64,000 nucleotides of DNA from Paraescarpia echinospica. Lineage: Eukaryota; Annelida; Polychaeta; Sabellida; Siboglinidae. This document shows positions 12,351-29,900 of the stretch, piece after piece; the first letter of the stretch is position 1, and the number at the start of each line of letters is the position of its first letter. The position numbers were made by a program, and so were the translations under genes. The notes below the pieces were generated by a model, which was not told the DNA's origin, made no database searches, and was given only the letters and a program-made list of their open reading frames with translations. The stretch lies in assembly GCA_020002185.1 (NCBI GenBank), contig CM034544.1, positions 37,229,862-37,293,861 on the forward strand. The letters run 5' to 3'.

Positions 12351-13350
12351 NNNNNNNNNNNNNNNNNNNNNNNNNNNNNNNNNNNNNNNNNNNNNNNNNN
12401 NNNNNNNNNNNNNNNNNNNNNNNNNNNNNNNNNNNNNNNNNNNNNNNNNNNNNNNNNNNNNNNNNNNNNNNNNNNNNNNNNNNNNNNNNNNNNNNNNNNN
12501 NNNNNNNNNNNNNNNNNNNNNNNNNNNNNNNNNNNNNNNNNNNNNNNNNNNNNNNNNNNNNNNNNNNNNNNNNNNNNNNNNNNNNNNNNNNNNNNNNNNN
12601 NNNNNNNNNNNNNNNNNNNNNNNNNNNNNNNNNNNNNNNNNNNNNNNNNNNNNNNNNNNNNNNNNNNNNNNNNNNNNNNNNNNNNNNNNNNNNNNNNNNN
12701 NNNNNNNNNNNNNNNNNNNNNNNNNNNNNNNNNNNNNNNNNNNNNNNNNNNNNNNNNNNNNNNNNNNNNNNNNNNNNNNNNNNNNNNNNNNNNNNNNNNN
12801 NNNNNNNNNNNNNNNNNNNNNNNNNNNNNNNNNNNNNNNNNNNNNNNNNNNNNNNNNNNNNNNNNNNNNNNNNNNNNNNNNNNNNNNNNNNNNNNNNNNN
12901 NNNNNNNNNNNNNNNNNNNNNNNNNNNNNNNNNNNNNNNNNNNNNNNNNNNNNNNNNNNNNNNNNNNNNNNNNNNNNNNNNNNNNNNNNNNNNNNNNNNN
13001 NNNNNNNNNNNNNNNNNNNNNNNNNNNNNNNNNNNNNNNNNNNNNNNNNNNNNNNNNNNNNNNNNNNNNNNNNNNNNNNNNNNNNNNNNNNNNNNNNNNN
13101 NNNNNNNNNNNNNNNNNNNNNNNNNNNNNNNNNNNNNNNNNNNNNNNNNNNNNNNNNNNNNNNNNNNNNNNNNNNNNNNNNNNNNNNNNNNNNNNNNNNN
13201 NNNNNNNNNNNNNNNNNNNNNNNNNNNNNNNNNNNNNNNNNNNNNNNNNNNNNNNNNNNNNNNNNNNNNNNNNNNNNNNNNNNNNNNNNNNNNNNNNNNN
13301 NNNNNNNNNNNNNNNNNNNNNNNNNNNNNNNNNNNNNNNNNNNNNNNNNN
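12351..13350. other. Assembly gap (1000 N)
   Basis: Exactly 1000 undetermined bases, a conventional fixed-size scaffold gap, so the true distance is unknown. It lies between the right end of the inverted-ended element and the start of the inner inverted repeat. Any open frame drawn through it is an artefact. Confidence 1.
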
Positions 13351-14250
13351 ACAGTGAAAACATGATGTATATCAGAAGTATCTTTCTTAGAAAACTGAAC
13401 GATGAAATACTACGAGTCTCAAGGAATCATTTCAATCGACGAAACACCGTGCTTCTTTGTGCATATTCGTTAAATTTGTTTGCACCGCACGTTTTATGAG
13501 AAATCATTAACACAGAGTATAGTTGGCACTTATCAAAAACGAAGACGCACAAGCGATACGGTCATCCGAGGAAAACCAGACCTGCTGTATTTCTTGCCAG
13601 AGATTTATGGTAACGTAGCATTTAAATTAATGTACATTAATGCTATACAATTTGCATACATACGTATAAGGCATTTTAAGTTTACCGTGCATATTTGACG
13701 TACATATTTAATAATTGTATTCATCCCAAAGATCCCTAGCGGAGTGATAGGAACCTTTTTCTGAGTCACAACAGTACCATTAAGCAAACCGATGTATGTA
13801 CATCATTACAGTATGTAAAATAAAGTGAATATAGTCTATGTCATTAAAACATGCAAAATAGGAGTGAGAGTACATTATGAACAATTAGTATACGGTGAGA
13901 AAATTTTATTTACAAATGAACAGTAAAGTAGGAAATTAGCTTCACCTTATTAAACATAGGATACTATAATAATGTTTGCAAACAACCTCTGTTTAGTTTT
14001 AGACAAGGTTATTGTACTACAAACAGCATCGATTTAAGCAATGTTTTTAAACGCAAACATTGGTATTGGTAATGTAGTTGTTGTCTTCCCTAAGTTTGAT
14101 TGAAACATTTGTACTGTTATACAATGTATGTTATAACAATTTACTAGCTTGTGTAAAACGCTATATCTACTGTAGACTACAAAGTCGAAGTCGACAAGGA
14201 AGACATCATACACATGAAGAGGATGTGCAGGAAACCCCGTGATTGAGGCT
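13351..14250 (+). repeat. Inner inverted repeat, left arm (abuts the gap)
   Basis: The sequence from the gap edge to ~14250 is a partial reverse complement of ~14985-16252. Matching blocks are 13351-13450 with ~16100-16250, 13540-13790 with ~15526-15775, 14080-14130 with ~15080-15130, and 14165-14250 with 14985-15060. It starts exactly at the gap, so the true arm probably runs into it. Confidence 0.85.
13395..14245 (+). pseudogene. Inverted partial copy of the DDE integrase-like gene
   Basis: The plus strand carries degraded copies of the last three exons of the minus-strand gene at 14857-19173. About 13400-13445 corresponds to exon 6 (GAGTCTCAAGGAATCATTTC is shared). About 13530-13611 corresponds to exon 7 and keeps its donor ATG|GTAACG. 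From about 14166, a copy of exon 8 reads VDYKVEVDKEDI before meeting a TGA, at a codon that is sense (TCA) in the intact exon, and then a TAG. The 5' parts of exons 6 and 7 are altered. This is a duplicated, inverted and inactivated gene end; anything upstream is lost in the gap. Confidence 0.75.
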
Positions 14251-14856
14251 GTAGCGAGTGTGCGTGCGAGTGAGCGTGCGCATGTGACTATGTGCGTGTA
14301 TGCAATGCTAAAAATGATTCAAAATGCAAGCGTAGATGGCGCTCAGCTATAGTGAATAACCCAGTCACAATTTACATAGGGTCTACTGCCCGTGAATAAA
14401 AGAAACAACTTAAAATAGGTTAGTTATATACATATGCGTCGGAACCGGACTTGGGGGGACTGAACCTAAATATTTAGGTGGGGGGCTTGATATTGAGATG
14501 AGATTTAACCCCATATATTTAGAGTCACGTGGTTGTCTTGTGTGTCTCAAGGAGGAAGAATATGAGTTTTCTCTTCGTAAATACCCGTGAGGATGTTTTA
14601 GTTGCACATACTTGTATGTGCATTTTCTAATTAATTTTATGCGCTACTTGACGATTTTGTGGGTTTGTTTGGGTTTGATTTTTTGGGTCTTTGTGCAGAC
14701 AAAATATGTGACCTGGCAACACTGTTCATAGCAAAATGTTTAGCGTTTAATGATACATTTTACAAAAACAAATTAACATTTTACATACAATCTGTCATCA
14801 TTAGCGTTACTTCATGTCCTCTAGTTCAAGTTCGCCACTTATGACATATATTGCGC

Positions 14857-19173
<4,317 letters not shown>

Positions 19174-19224
19174 CTGTTAAGTCATTGTGCTTATTGAATG
19201 CATTATTTATTTTACTATAACTCT

Positions 19225-19815
19225 CGCTCTTCCACTCTCTCCCTCTCTACTTATCTCCCTCTCTCCCTCTCTCCCTCTCTCCCTCTCTCCCTCTCACTCC
19301 CTCTCTCCCTCTCACTCTCTCTCTCCCTCTCACTCTCTCTCTCCCTCTCTCCCTCTCTCCCTCTCTCCCTCTCTCCCTCTCTCCCTCTCTCCCTCTCTCC
19401 CTCTCTCCCTCTCTCCTCTCTCCGTCTCTCCCTCTCTCCCTCTCCCCCTCTCTCTCTCTCTCTCCGTCTCTCCGTCTCTCCCTCCCCTCCTCTCTCCCTC
19501 TCCTCTCCCTCTCCCTCTCTCCCTCTCTCCCTCTCTCCTCTCCCTCTCCCTCCTCCCTCCCTCTCTCCCTCTCTACCCTCCCTCTCCTCTCCCTCCTCTC
19601 TCCCTCCCACTCCCTCCCCCTCCCACTCTCTCCCTCCCCACTCTCCTCTCCTCTCTCCCTCTCTCCCTCTCTCCCTGCCTCCTCCCTCCCTCCCTCCCTC
19701 CTCCCTCCTCCCTCCTCCCTCCCTCCCTCTCCCTCCCTCCCTCCTTCCCTCTCTCTCTCTCTCTCCCTCCCTCTCTCCCTCTCTCCCTCTCTCCCTCTTC
19801 CCCTCTCCCCCTCCA
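19225..19815 (+). repeat. ~590-bp polypyrimidine (CCCTCT)n tract
   Basis: Nearly uninterrupted C/T strand built from CTCTCC units, with complementary pure purine on the minus strand. Mirror-symmetric homopurine/homopyrimidine DNA of this length can form triplex (H-DNA). Serine/proline/leucine-rich open frames across it are artefacts. Confidence 0.95.
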
Positions 19816-21670
19816 TTCTTACCACCCTACCCTGGTGCGCGTGTGCGTGTGTGTACGTATGAATTTATTGAGTTTGTAAACGTTAATGCGTTCAGTATAT
19901 TCATGGTTAGTTAATCAATACGTTTTAAGCATTCACTTATTCATTTTACAAAGAGCGAATGGAAGTGCAACAGTTGTCTAAACAATTGAGTAGTTGGGGC
20001 CTAAACGATAAATACAAGTTGAAAGAGTATCCTCTATCATCCTCGTAAGCCAGGTCGATGACAACGTACACTACCCCTGGCAGATATCCTACGCAATGTA
20101 TGGAGGTCAGCTGATTCAAACTAGAAATTAGCTTCGCCGCAACTGTACAACCCGTGAGAACAGTGCAGACACCCGCCCCACCCGCACCTCAATTCTAAGA
20201 CGAATCCAGTGATTTCATAACATCTCACGAGGGACTGAACGGTATTGTGTATTCAAATAATTACTTCTACTTCCCCCAACATTGCACATAACATTACCAA
20301 AATCATGTGGTTGAAAATTTGCCGGCACGCAATATTATTGGCCTAGCTTATATTCCGAGTCCCGCAAGGCGATCTGCCGGGGGCACTGAGACTGGTGTAA
20401 TCAGCAGCGCCCCTGTCGCGCGAGGATGTAATCTACGAACACAGTATGCTTTTTACTCAGATTATTATATTATTACCATATTATATTCATGAAGAACACA
20501 CCTGATGGACATTCCATTGTGGCTGAGTATCGCACAGATTTCAACATTACTGTATCCTGCCACGAAACACTGTCTTACTAAACTGTGAACTAAAATGAAC
20601 ATATACATTTATTATGAAATGCACTCTCATGAAAAATACACGACAAGTTTGCAGCAGTTACCTTTATTTGACCTGGCAATGATGTTACAACTGTATTTAC
20701 AACAATACAATTGACACACATGCATGCTATAATTATAGGTTTATAATCACACAGGCACGCACGCACACACACGGGAATATATTACAGATGTATCTTCCAT
20801 GGTTGTAATTTACTGGGGGCATGCAAGATACGCGATTCATAGATTGACTGCCTCCACAGTACTTCCATATCTGGGAACAGACAGACACATACAAAATAAT
20901 CTGTTCTAATGAATATGTATGGCTTAACTAGTGGCACCTATTTCAAAACAATAATCGCATCCACATGTGACCACATCAAAGCAGTTGCCTACACACAACT
21001 ATGACCAGACAGTCTCAATAATTACCACTTCGTGCCGCATGCTATATTGGGCGGCATCGTAAGTCGCTGCGATTGACAGGCAGTTACACTGTAGCGTATC
21101 TACGGTTTGGTAAACTGTGCCTCAGCTATTCGATTCACTTAACTAAAAAGAAATAATTAAACTGTAGACAGAAAAAAAACATGTGACGCAAATGACGGCT
21201 AAATTCAGTTTTTTCGATGATTTAATGTACATGCTTCTTGTTAAACCGACTTCGAATATTGTAGCTATTTATAATAATTGAAACATAAACTTGGACACAA
21301 ACGAACGGCATTTGCAATAAGCGAAAGTTGAAAAAAGTTGTCGTCTCTTCCCATGTATACAAAATAAGTTTTATATTTTCTACCAAGGATATCCAGACGG
21401 AAACAATTTAAAAACTGCATTTGAGCGGTAGAAGAAGTACATATATGTCATGTTATGAAATATGTTTGCCCCAGACTTTCGTCACAACATTTAGAAGTAC
21501 GAACACAACAAATTCTGTGCGCAAACCAAATATATATGTAACCGTATACGTACAGTCAGAATCATCAGCCATGATCACATGCTCTGAACACAAAAAGGAA
21601 TGCGTTTAATAAAATACAAATGGCTGCCAAAGTCTCGTTTTCGACGTACGCATGCTCATTGCGGCACCTT
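19816..21670. other. Spacer without recognisable gene
   Basis: This AT-rich stretch upstream of the DDE gene's first visible exon should hold the missing 5' exons if the gene is complete, but I recognised none. I see no repeat with partners elsewhere in the window. Confidence 0.5.
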
Positions 21671-21675
21671 TATAA

Positions 21676-22115
21676 TGTATCGCACGCATCGCATCGCGCA
21701 TCGCATCGCGCATCGCATCGCGTATCGCATCGCGCATCGCATCGCGCATCGCATCGCGCATCGCATCGCGCATATCGCATCGCGCATCGCATCGCGTATC
21801 GCATCGCGCATCGCATCGCGCATCGCATCGCGCATCGCGTATCGCATCGCGCATCGCATCGCGTATCGCATCGCGCATCGCGTATCGCATCGCGCATCGC
21901 ATCGCGCATCGCGCATCGCATCGCGCATCGCATCGCCCATCGCATCGCCCATCGCATCGCGCATCGTCCATCGCATCGCGCATCGCATCGCGCATCGTCC
22001 ATCGCATCGCGCATCGCATCGCGCATCGCATCGCGCATCGTCCATCGCATCGCCCATCGCATCGCGCATCGCTCATCGCATCGCCCATCGCATCGCGCAT
22101 CGCGTCATCGCTCCA
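21676..22115 (+). repeat. ATCGCATCGCGC satellite
   Basis: About 430 bases of a 12-bp unit ATCGCATCGCGC with variants (ATCGCATCGCCC, ATCGTCC, ATCGCGT). Each unit combines CGCATCG and GATGCG-type half-sites, so the array is rich in overlapping palindromes and CpG. It ends just before the inner edge of the right arm (22167). Arginine/histidine/serine open frames across it are repeat artefacts. Confidence 0.95.
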
Positions 22116-22361
22116 TGGCGCTGCAGGTTGCCACACAAAAACGCGATGGCCCTTCTCGGCCATCATAGTGACGTGAATAGCGAGGTAACCTTCTTAGCGA
22201 GACTAATTTCCTAAGTTTTACTGCTGTGGAAATAATTTTGGGCTGTAGTAGATTGACCTTAATTGGGAGGTTACTATATTACTGAGGTGACCGTAAAGCG
22301 AGGTTCAGTTGTACAGGTCAGTGTCTGTACCAGGTCTGACAGTCACCGTGTGTCTACCCGT

Positions 22362-22418
<57 letters not shown>

Positions 22419-22649
22419 TAAATGACTCAATGCTAGCCACCAATCCCGTACAAGCTCAAGAATCTGAAAAATAAGTCGGTGAAATTACTAACTGAAAATA
22501 CACACTGAGCTGTTCTCCGTCGACTGCTGTAGCGCCTTCCAGGCAGGGCCAGTGGCATTATGCCTTCGTCATCAACGGTCGCGGCATGACGTTGCATCAT
22601 CCTCACCTGCCGAGCCGCCTCAGGGCGTTGGGCGACCTGAGTGATGAGA

Positions 22650-23110
22650 GATACGGTGGGGTGATGAAACAGGAGGTGGGGTGGTGACAGTGGCAGTGGA
22701 GTGGTGAAAGAGGAGGTGGGGTCGTGACAGAGACGGTGGAGTGATGACAGAGGCTGTGGGATGATGACAGAGATGGTGGGGAGGTGACAGATGCGGTGGG
22801 GTGGTGACAGAGACTTTGGATGGTGACAGAGGTGGTGGAGCAATGACAGAGAGGCGGAGCAGTGGTGAAAAAGGCATTAGGATGAAGACAGAGGCAGTGG
22901 GGCGTTGATAGAGGCGGTGGGGTGGTGACAGACGGGGTGGGGTGGTGACAGAGACGGTGGTTGGTGACAGAGGTTGTGGGGCAATGACAGAGAGGCGAAG
23001 CAGTGTGGAAAGAGGCGTTAGGATGAAGACAAAGGCGGTGGGGTGTTGACAGAAATGGTGGGGTGAAGACAGGGGCGATGGGGCGGTGACAGACGTGGTG
23101 GGGCGATGTT
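22650..23110 (-). repeat. Minisatellite, right-arm copy
   Basis: Counterpart of 8320-8690 with extra units, about 90 bases longer. It is tandem repeat only. Confidence 0.9.
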
Positions 23111-23240
23111 AAATCGACACATACCTTAAAGGACGGTGTACACGTAAATAAGAAGTATTGGACTCTCGATAAGCAAAAGGCTTCCTTGTCCACCTGCCAT
23201 CTAGAGTTAATTGTCTGGATGGCAATCTTGTTAAATCATG
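23110..23240 (+). mobile_element. CR1 LINE 3' tail fragment, right arm
   Basis: Inverted-repeat counterpart of 8188-8310, with the same CR1 tail ending in AATCTTGTTAAATC. It was presumably inserted once before the arm was duplicated, since it occupies the matching position. Confidence 0.7.
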
Positions 23241-23712
23241 TTAATTGTTACAAGCGGGCGCGTGTATATCGTAGATAGCCGGTACCAAATTTATCGCTGT
23301 GTATCGTCTTCACCAACGGCAACCGACAGACGTGGTCATATACTAGGGCCGTCTCGCGGCGTTTCGTTTACCATCGCCTCGACCTTGAGGTGCCGCTCTG
23401 CGAGTAGAACAACTGGATCTCAACGACAGGTTAGGAGAGAACTTCCTTCATTTGTTAAAAGGACGGTTTCAGTGATATAATAATTATAAACATCACCGTT
23501 AGTATTAAGTTGATGTCACATTGTGTTGATAAAACCTGGGAACGTGGTTTTGGTCAGTGTTTAACAGCGGAATAGTAAGGCTATGGTTGAACCATCTACA
23601 TGCATTATGGAGCGAAAAGGTGATATCTGTCCAGTTCTCCGAAATATGTTACTGTTATCGTGACTACCATAAATAGTTTACGGAGTACCTTCCATGCGGT
23701 TCAGTTAGTTCC

Positions 23713-23934
23713 GTGGTGAGGTTTGCCGAGGCCGCCTACAAGGATCCGTACCACTATTTCAACCAGCCGGAAGATGCTGTCACTGTACGACGTTATAAAA
23801 ACTACATGTGTAGAGCGAACGTTACGTCAGATGTGTTCAAAGTAAGAGCCGCTCTTCTCTTGGATACACCCAACCCTGGCAGTAGTGTTCCCCCCCGTCT
23901 ACAGCTGATCCGGTACTTTAAGATGAACAAATAA
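23713..23934 (+). CDS. Unrecognised 73-codon open frame, right-arm copy
   Basis: Inverted partner of 7490-7711, ending FKMNK just before an AATAAA at 23932. The stop next to a polyadenylation-like signal would fit a 3'-terminal exon. There is no start codon and no recognisable family. A copy of the ~215-bp dispersed repeat follows downstream. Function is unknown. Confidence 0.3.
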   Translation: MVRFAEAAYKDPYHYFNQPEDAVTVRRYKNYMCRANVTSDVFKVRAALLLDTPNPGSSVPPRLQLIRYFKMNK

Positions 23935-26900
23935 AATATGCATTAATGTAGGGTACATTCATTGTACAGATCTGTGATCTGGCTAGGCAAGGGGCTCAGA
24001 CAGAAGGAAGCGATTCGTAGTGTCTCATTGGCTTGACATTTGCTAGACTCATCGCTAAACGAATATGTACAAACAAAGTGTGTCCACGATACATTCATTT
24101 AAAATGTTGTCTAATGTATTACTGTTACATTGCCTGTGTCTTTCGGAAGAGACACTAAAAGCCGTTGGTCCCTTCCATCTGGTGTCTGTGCTAGGGGAAG
24201 TAAAAGACCGTACACAGGTGAGATGATTTATATCTCTAACCCACTGGATCCTGCTCCCAGCGGCCGGAGTTGCTTCCCAGTCAGGAGTGTGAGAGAAGCA
24301 GAGCAGACAGTGTAGGCAGTGTATACACTGTATCATTGGACCCACTGGTTCCTATATAATGAACTCATTGTGGCGCCCTGTGGATGAGAGTGGTTCACTA
24401 CTCAATACAGTACAGGTTTTCACAGGTTGTTGAAAGACTTTGTAGAATAGAACAGCATATCGTAAATACGTATGTATATCACTATCTCTAGGGAACTGGG
24501 TTATGCAAGACCATAGGAATGATTATTTTTTTACATAATTATTAAAAATGTCATGCTAAATTCGTCTACAGTTTCCAGTATAGGTGGAAATAAAATATCC
24601 ATACAATTCGGTGATGTTATAAAATGCGGCAGAAGTTATTGAATCGAATCAGTGTATGTGCACAACCTGTTGTGTTTGGATACATAACACAGGCAAGACT
24701 TGAACCTGCCACACACGACACTGGGACATCTTTGCCATAAACTTCACAACTCAACAAATTGGCTAGACAAACAACTGACACAAAGTATTTGGTTCAGGCC
24801 ATGGAAAATGTTCCCATTTCAAATTCACCACCTTCCTCTTGTCTCATGGTCATTATTTTAAGACATATTACTATATACTTCTAATTTCAGGCTAACTGTA
24901 ACCTCGGAAACACATATATATATTTTCAATATTAAAATTGGTTATCTTTAAATGGCATATGAAAGGGATGTTCAAACATCCTGCCCTGATTTAATGCAAA
25001 TTTCGTGACGGTCATCATGTTCAGATTTCCCTCAGCTTAGCCATATTAAAATAAAAATTGACTTTACTACCTCTATAGATTAGTGTATCCCTAGTGTCTC
25101 ACATGCAATGTGGTTTAATATTGATTCGATGTGTTTGTGTTTAGTTGTACTGTACATGCAAGCATTGCATTATGTCTGCCACGTGCACAATTAGCCGTGA
25201 TGTTCGTCACGAAAGCTGTTGTGATCACTTCCATGTGCATGTTTACATACGCCTTCATACTTAGAGAGAGTACATTATCAGTGCACGAGCTTTTTAGCGT
25301 CATAACGTACCGACATGAACAGTTCAGCTCAATGGTGCGTAGATATATGAAGTGTGAAACAAAGGATTTTTCTAATCCTTGTGGTAAGTATGATTGTATT
25401 ATTAATGTGTGGTAGATGCACATTATTATAAAAATTGTGCATAAGTTGCACAGTGTCTACAATTTTCGTCTACAAAGACGCACATGTGCATCACAATTGT
25501 AGGTATTTGTATATGTTTTAGCGCCCACTGATATTGTGACGGACGTTCACCTCATGTCAGACATATTGTTTAATTACGAACTAACTAATGAACGTTTATC
25601 TCTTAGTCCATGGTGAATTCATCTGCTTGTGAGCTTTCATTATGATGACAAATAAATATATTGATAGTCACAACCGTTTTTGTTGAAAGTGAGTGACGGA
25701 CATCATATCTAGTGTGCTGATGATGATGGGTTTTTTCTCAAAGTGTTACTCTTATAACATACAACCCACAATATGCATATATATTGTGTAGATATACTCG
25801 TATCAACCAATTACTATGATTTTAAGAATACTACTTTATATTTTATGTTGTTGTTATCAGTATTGGTATTAGAATACATATTAATTTGTTCACCAAAATT
25901 TGGAATGGGAACATTTTCCGTTGCCTGGCCCATTTATTTTCCAACTCAGACTGTAACACCTAGCAATCAGTAAAAAATGTAATTTCTATTGTTACTAATA
26001 AATGTATATCATCTCACAAAAATGTGTAATACAATACATAGACACAATGCGAACAAACATATAAACCCACTTTTCTATGGACTAGGCTGCCAACTGTTGT
26101 TTGAACATTTCTTCCGTGGAATCGCGCTCAGTCAAAATGGCTGTCCAAAACTCACGTAGTGTCTGTTTTGTTCAGAAAATAGGAAATAAAAAGATGTGCA
26201 CATGTATCCTAGTAGTAACAGCGAAGTATGTATGACCGTTACATGTTACACTGGCACATGTTGTAGCATTTATCAATATAGAACATTATCTTTAGTTGTT
26301 CTGTTTTCCTTATGTCAAATGACACCTTAAAAATGGACAGCGTATACGTCAACGAATATACTCACACAAGCATTATGCTAATATTTTTGTGTTGTGTGAT
26401 TTTAATTAGACACTGTAGAATTTGGATGCTACAACTATGTTTTCGCATCGTATCTGGCCACAATATGTCAGCGAAATACTTGCATAATTATGAGATGATA
26501 TATCAAAACATGAATTTTAATCTACATAGGAACATAAGTACGAAGTTGCCATAAGATTAGTTATAATTTATTTAAATTTATGTTATGTGTAGCAAGTCCA
26601 CAACTATCACATCAATTAATTATATTAATCCCGCTTTCAGAGATATTAAAGTATTCTGGTGTACTAACATATCAATTGCAGCATTCATAATAATAATAGT
26701 AATAATAATAATAAAACAAAACATGCATGGCACCAAGCAAGACAAAATAGAGATCAGGAAATGGGAGACACTGGTGCCATACTGCTTATAGTACAGAACA
26801 AACTGTATTAAGTATAAGCTCGGGACACGCATCGGTGTCTTTCGAAGATTTGTCACAGCCTGATCCATCACAGCTGACCAACTACGGGTTGGTAGTGACA

Positions 26901-29900
26901 CCTCAAAGGAGAATTATATCGGCCCCTAAGCCCCGGCGTTCCAAACCGGTGTGGACATCCATACCACATAATATATAATCCTATTAATGTTGGCGCACAT
27001 CAAGTCACAACCAGTATAGACAATTTACCTGCTTTTATACCCTGGCAGACACAGACAGACTAAATTGTGGTGTGAACTTCAACTTTAATTAATCTTACAT
27101 ATTTATATCTACTAAAGTATGGTATTAAAACTTTGGCTATATGTTATGTCACATGATATATGAATTATAATAATGCTGCTTTCGGGGCTTGGCACCATTC
27201 CTCAAAAACAAAACGTAGTGAAATACTATGTGGTACATTAAGTCCATGTTATTCAGTTACTTTTCAGGTCTTGAAAATGGCCCAGTACAGTAACAATTAA
27301 GTTTATTTTTGTAAGACAAAAGAGAGAATCAGGAAGTGGGAGACACTGGAGTCGTACTGCCTATGATACAGAGCTAACTGTACCAATGATCGGCTCGGGA
27401 TCTCGCTTCGGGAGCTCCTTACAACACTACCCTGGAGAGTAGTGTCACAGCCTTATCTCTCACAGCTGACCCACACCGTGTGGAAGTACCCTGCAGGGGA
27501 GAGTATATATCGGATCCCAGGCCGTCCGGCTTTCCCATAACCGGTTTGATATAACCCTATATATTGAGCACGTCAAGCTGCAATTAAAATATAACATTTA
27601 CCTGCTTTTAAACCCTGCCCAACAGAAACCGGCGGATTTGTGGTGTGAACTTCACTTTAATTAATCTTGCATATCTACACCTAGTGAAGTTATTGATTCG
27701 TTAGAATGGTGCTAAAACTGTGGTCATATGTTATGTTACATGATATGATGCAGTAAACTTATGTATACGCGGCGTAAATAATATTACTAATCTATTATAT
27801 ATATTCTGATCTATGCTCTATGACGGAAGTGATCAACTCCAAGATGGCGGACAGAGTGCCAGCGCCGATTGGTCGATTGTTTGTTTTAGATCAACAATGT
27901 TAATACATTGTTATCATGCGTGTAACACATACGTGTATATAATCGCAATAACATGGAAATAGTATTACTATTACATGTATTCTGATCTATGCAGATTCAT
28001 GGATAGTCATGTTATTAGAATAGATGAATCACAAGATGGCGCAAACAATGACGGCGCCGATTGATTGTTTGTGAGATCAACAGTGTGAAGAAATTTTTAT
28101 AATATCATATGTGCAAAACAAACGTGCATGTATACGCAATAACATGTCAATAAATACTATAGATAATAGGTTTTCATATATACATTGTATGCTTGTTCAA
28201 GTGCTTTAAATGCTATAACGATCCAGTGGCCCCGTGCAATACATATCATAACAACGGTTCAAGTACAGTACAGTACAGTACAGTACAGTACTGTAAAGTA
28301 CAGTACAGTAATGACGGTGAATTGGAAACAGGGAGTGTTGAAGTGAGAACAAATGTTTCTAATTATAAATGATTACGTCTGTAGCCACGGTTGGATATGG
28401 CCAGTTTACTCCCCCGTGGTATGTTTCGTTAATAAATATTTCAACTATTACATATAAGTGTGTGGTAAGTAACGATACAATAACATTTATTTCTAATACT
28501 TTGATAATTGTATAATAATCTAATTAATCGAAAACGCGTATGCATATCTGTATTGAGACTGGCAAGATGTTCAATGGACGTCACAATATAGTGCGTGTAT
28601 CTAAATATGTCTGGCTATCTGTATGTATATGTGTTTCTGTCTGACTGTCTGTCTCTGCGTCTGAATAAATATGTGTCTGCTTTGTCTATAATCTCGCGCG
28701 TGTTGATCTAAATATCATGACATCTACTAACCAACCTTCCACAGGGCGTGGTTCTGCGCCAACCATCCGCGAAATGCAAACCCTGCTAGACGTCTGTTTT
28801 GTCCGACTATCTGGCGATGTTACAATACGCACGAATCCCAGTTTAACTGGAACTGCTTCACCTGAAGAACGATTTTGCTTTGCACAAACGTGGCAACTGC
28901 GCTCCTTCCACATTAGAACTATCGATTGTTTAACACTGGTCGGTCAACATACAACTGTCACGCGTTTACACATTTCTAGGTGCATTGATAGAAGCGCCCG
29001 CTCGGCAGTGTTTGTTACATAATAGAAGCTAAATTGGATAACTACGTGTTGGCAAGCGACCATATCAGGATTGTAGGATGCATTTACGCTATGCTTAGAA
29101 TGTTCAGCAGTAATTGAAACAACGTGCTGATCTGATGCATCGAACCATGAAAAAAGTCCGTGTTCGAAAAGTCGTTGACGTGTAATTGCAGGAGAATTGG
29201 CTTTATCTCTCCTGTCAAATGCTGCACTCATCTAACAGAAGCATCAAAACTGCGCGCTCGTTGGCGTAGAGCTATACGACATTTTATCGGCGCATGACAA
29301 TTTCAATCGCGGAAAAGCCATATATTTCCTGAATATAATATCAACATTCACATGCTAATCAGGAGTGGCTGTATTTTAGTTATGTTAAAATATAATCCCA
29401 TGTGACATGTGTACGTTCGTGCGTGTAACATTGGTTGGCTCCATCCTTATAATATGTTATGCTAAATTTAGATTTTGAGACCCCCACCCGTTTGTAATGC
29501 TTCATAACACTGACCTGCTTACGCCCTAAAAGGACATTCTTTTTGAAAAAGACCCTAGGGCTATCTGTCATGGTACATAAGAACTAGAATAAAGAATAAA
29601 GTACAAGATCAAATGATAAATTACTAGAATAAAGTACATGTTTAACTAACAATAAACAATAATACATCAATTGTTCAAGTTTAGACCTACTTTTAATAGG
29701 TTTCCATACAATGAAAATTACATTTCAATTGTCAAATGAATAACATATCGGATGTGTCCGAAAATTGATTTTTTTTTCTTAAAAAAGGTAATTATTCATA
29801 TCGTTCTGAAAACCTACAATTTTATTGGTAACAAAATACGTCAATGGAAAAGAAATATGCATGTTCCGAATTGAGTCCAAGCAAATTTTAGATACCAAAA

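Noticed and set aside
12270..13499. Long open frames across the N gap
   Set aside because: They consist almost entirely of undetermined bases.
19187..19914. 200-codon Ser/Pro/Leu open frames in the pyrimidine tract, and similar frames at 669-1046, 15168-15521, 16236-17057 and 21600-22214
   Set aside because: They arise from microsatellites whose units are open in several frames on both strands; no domain or start context supports coding.
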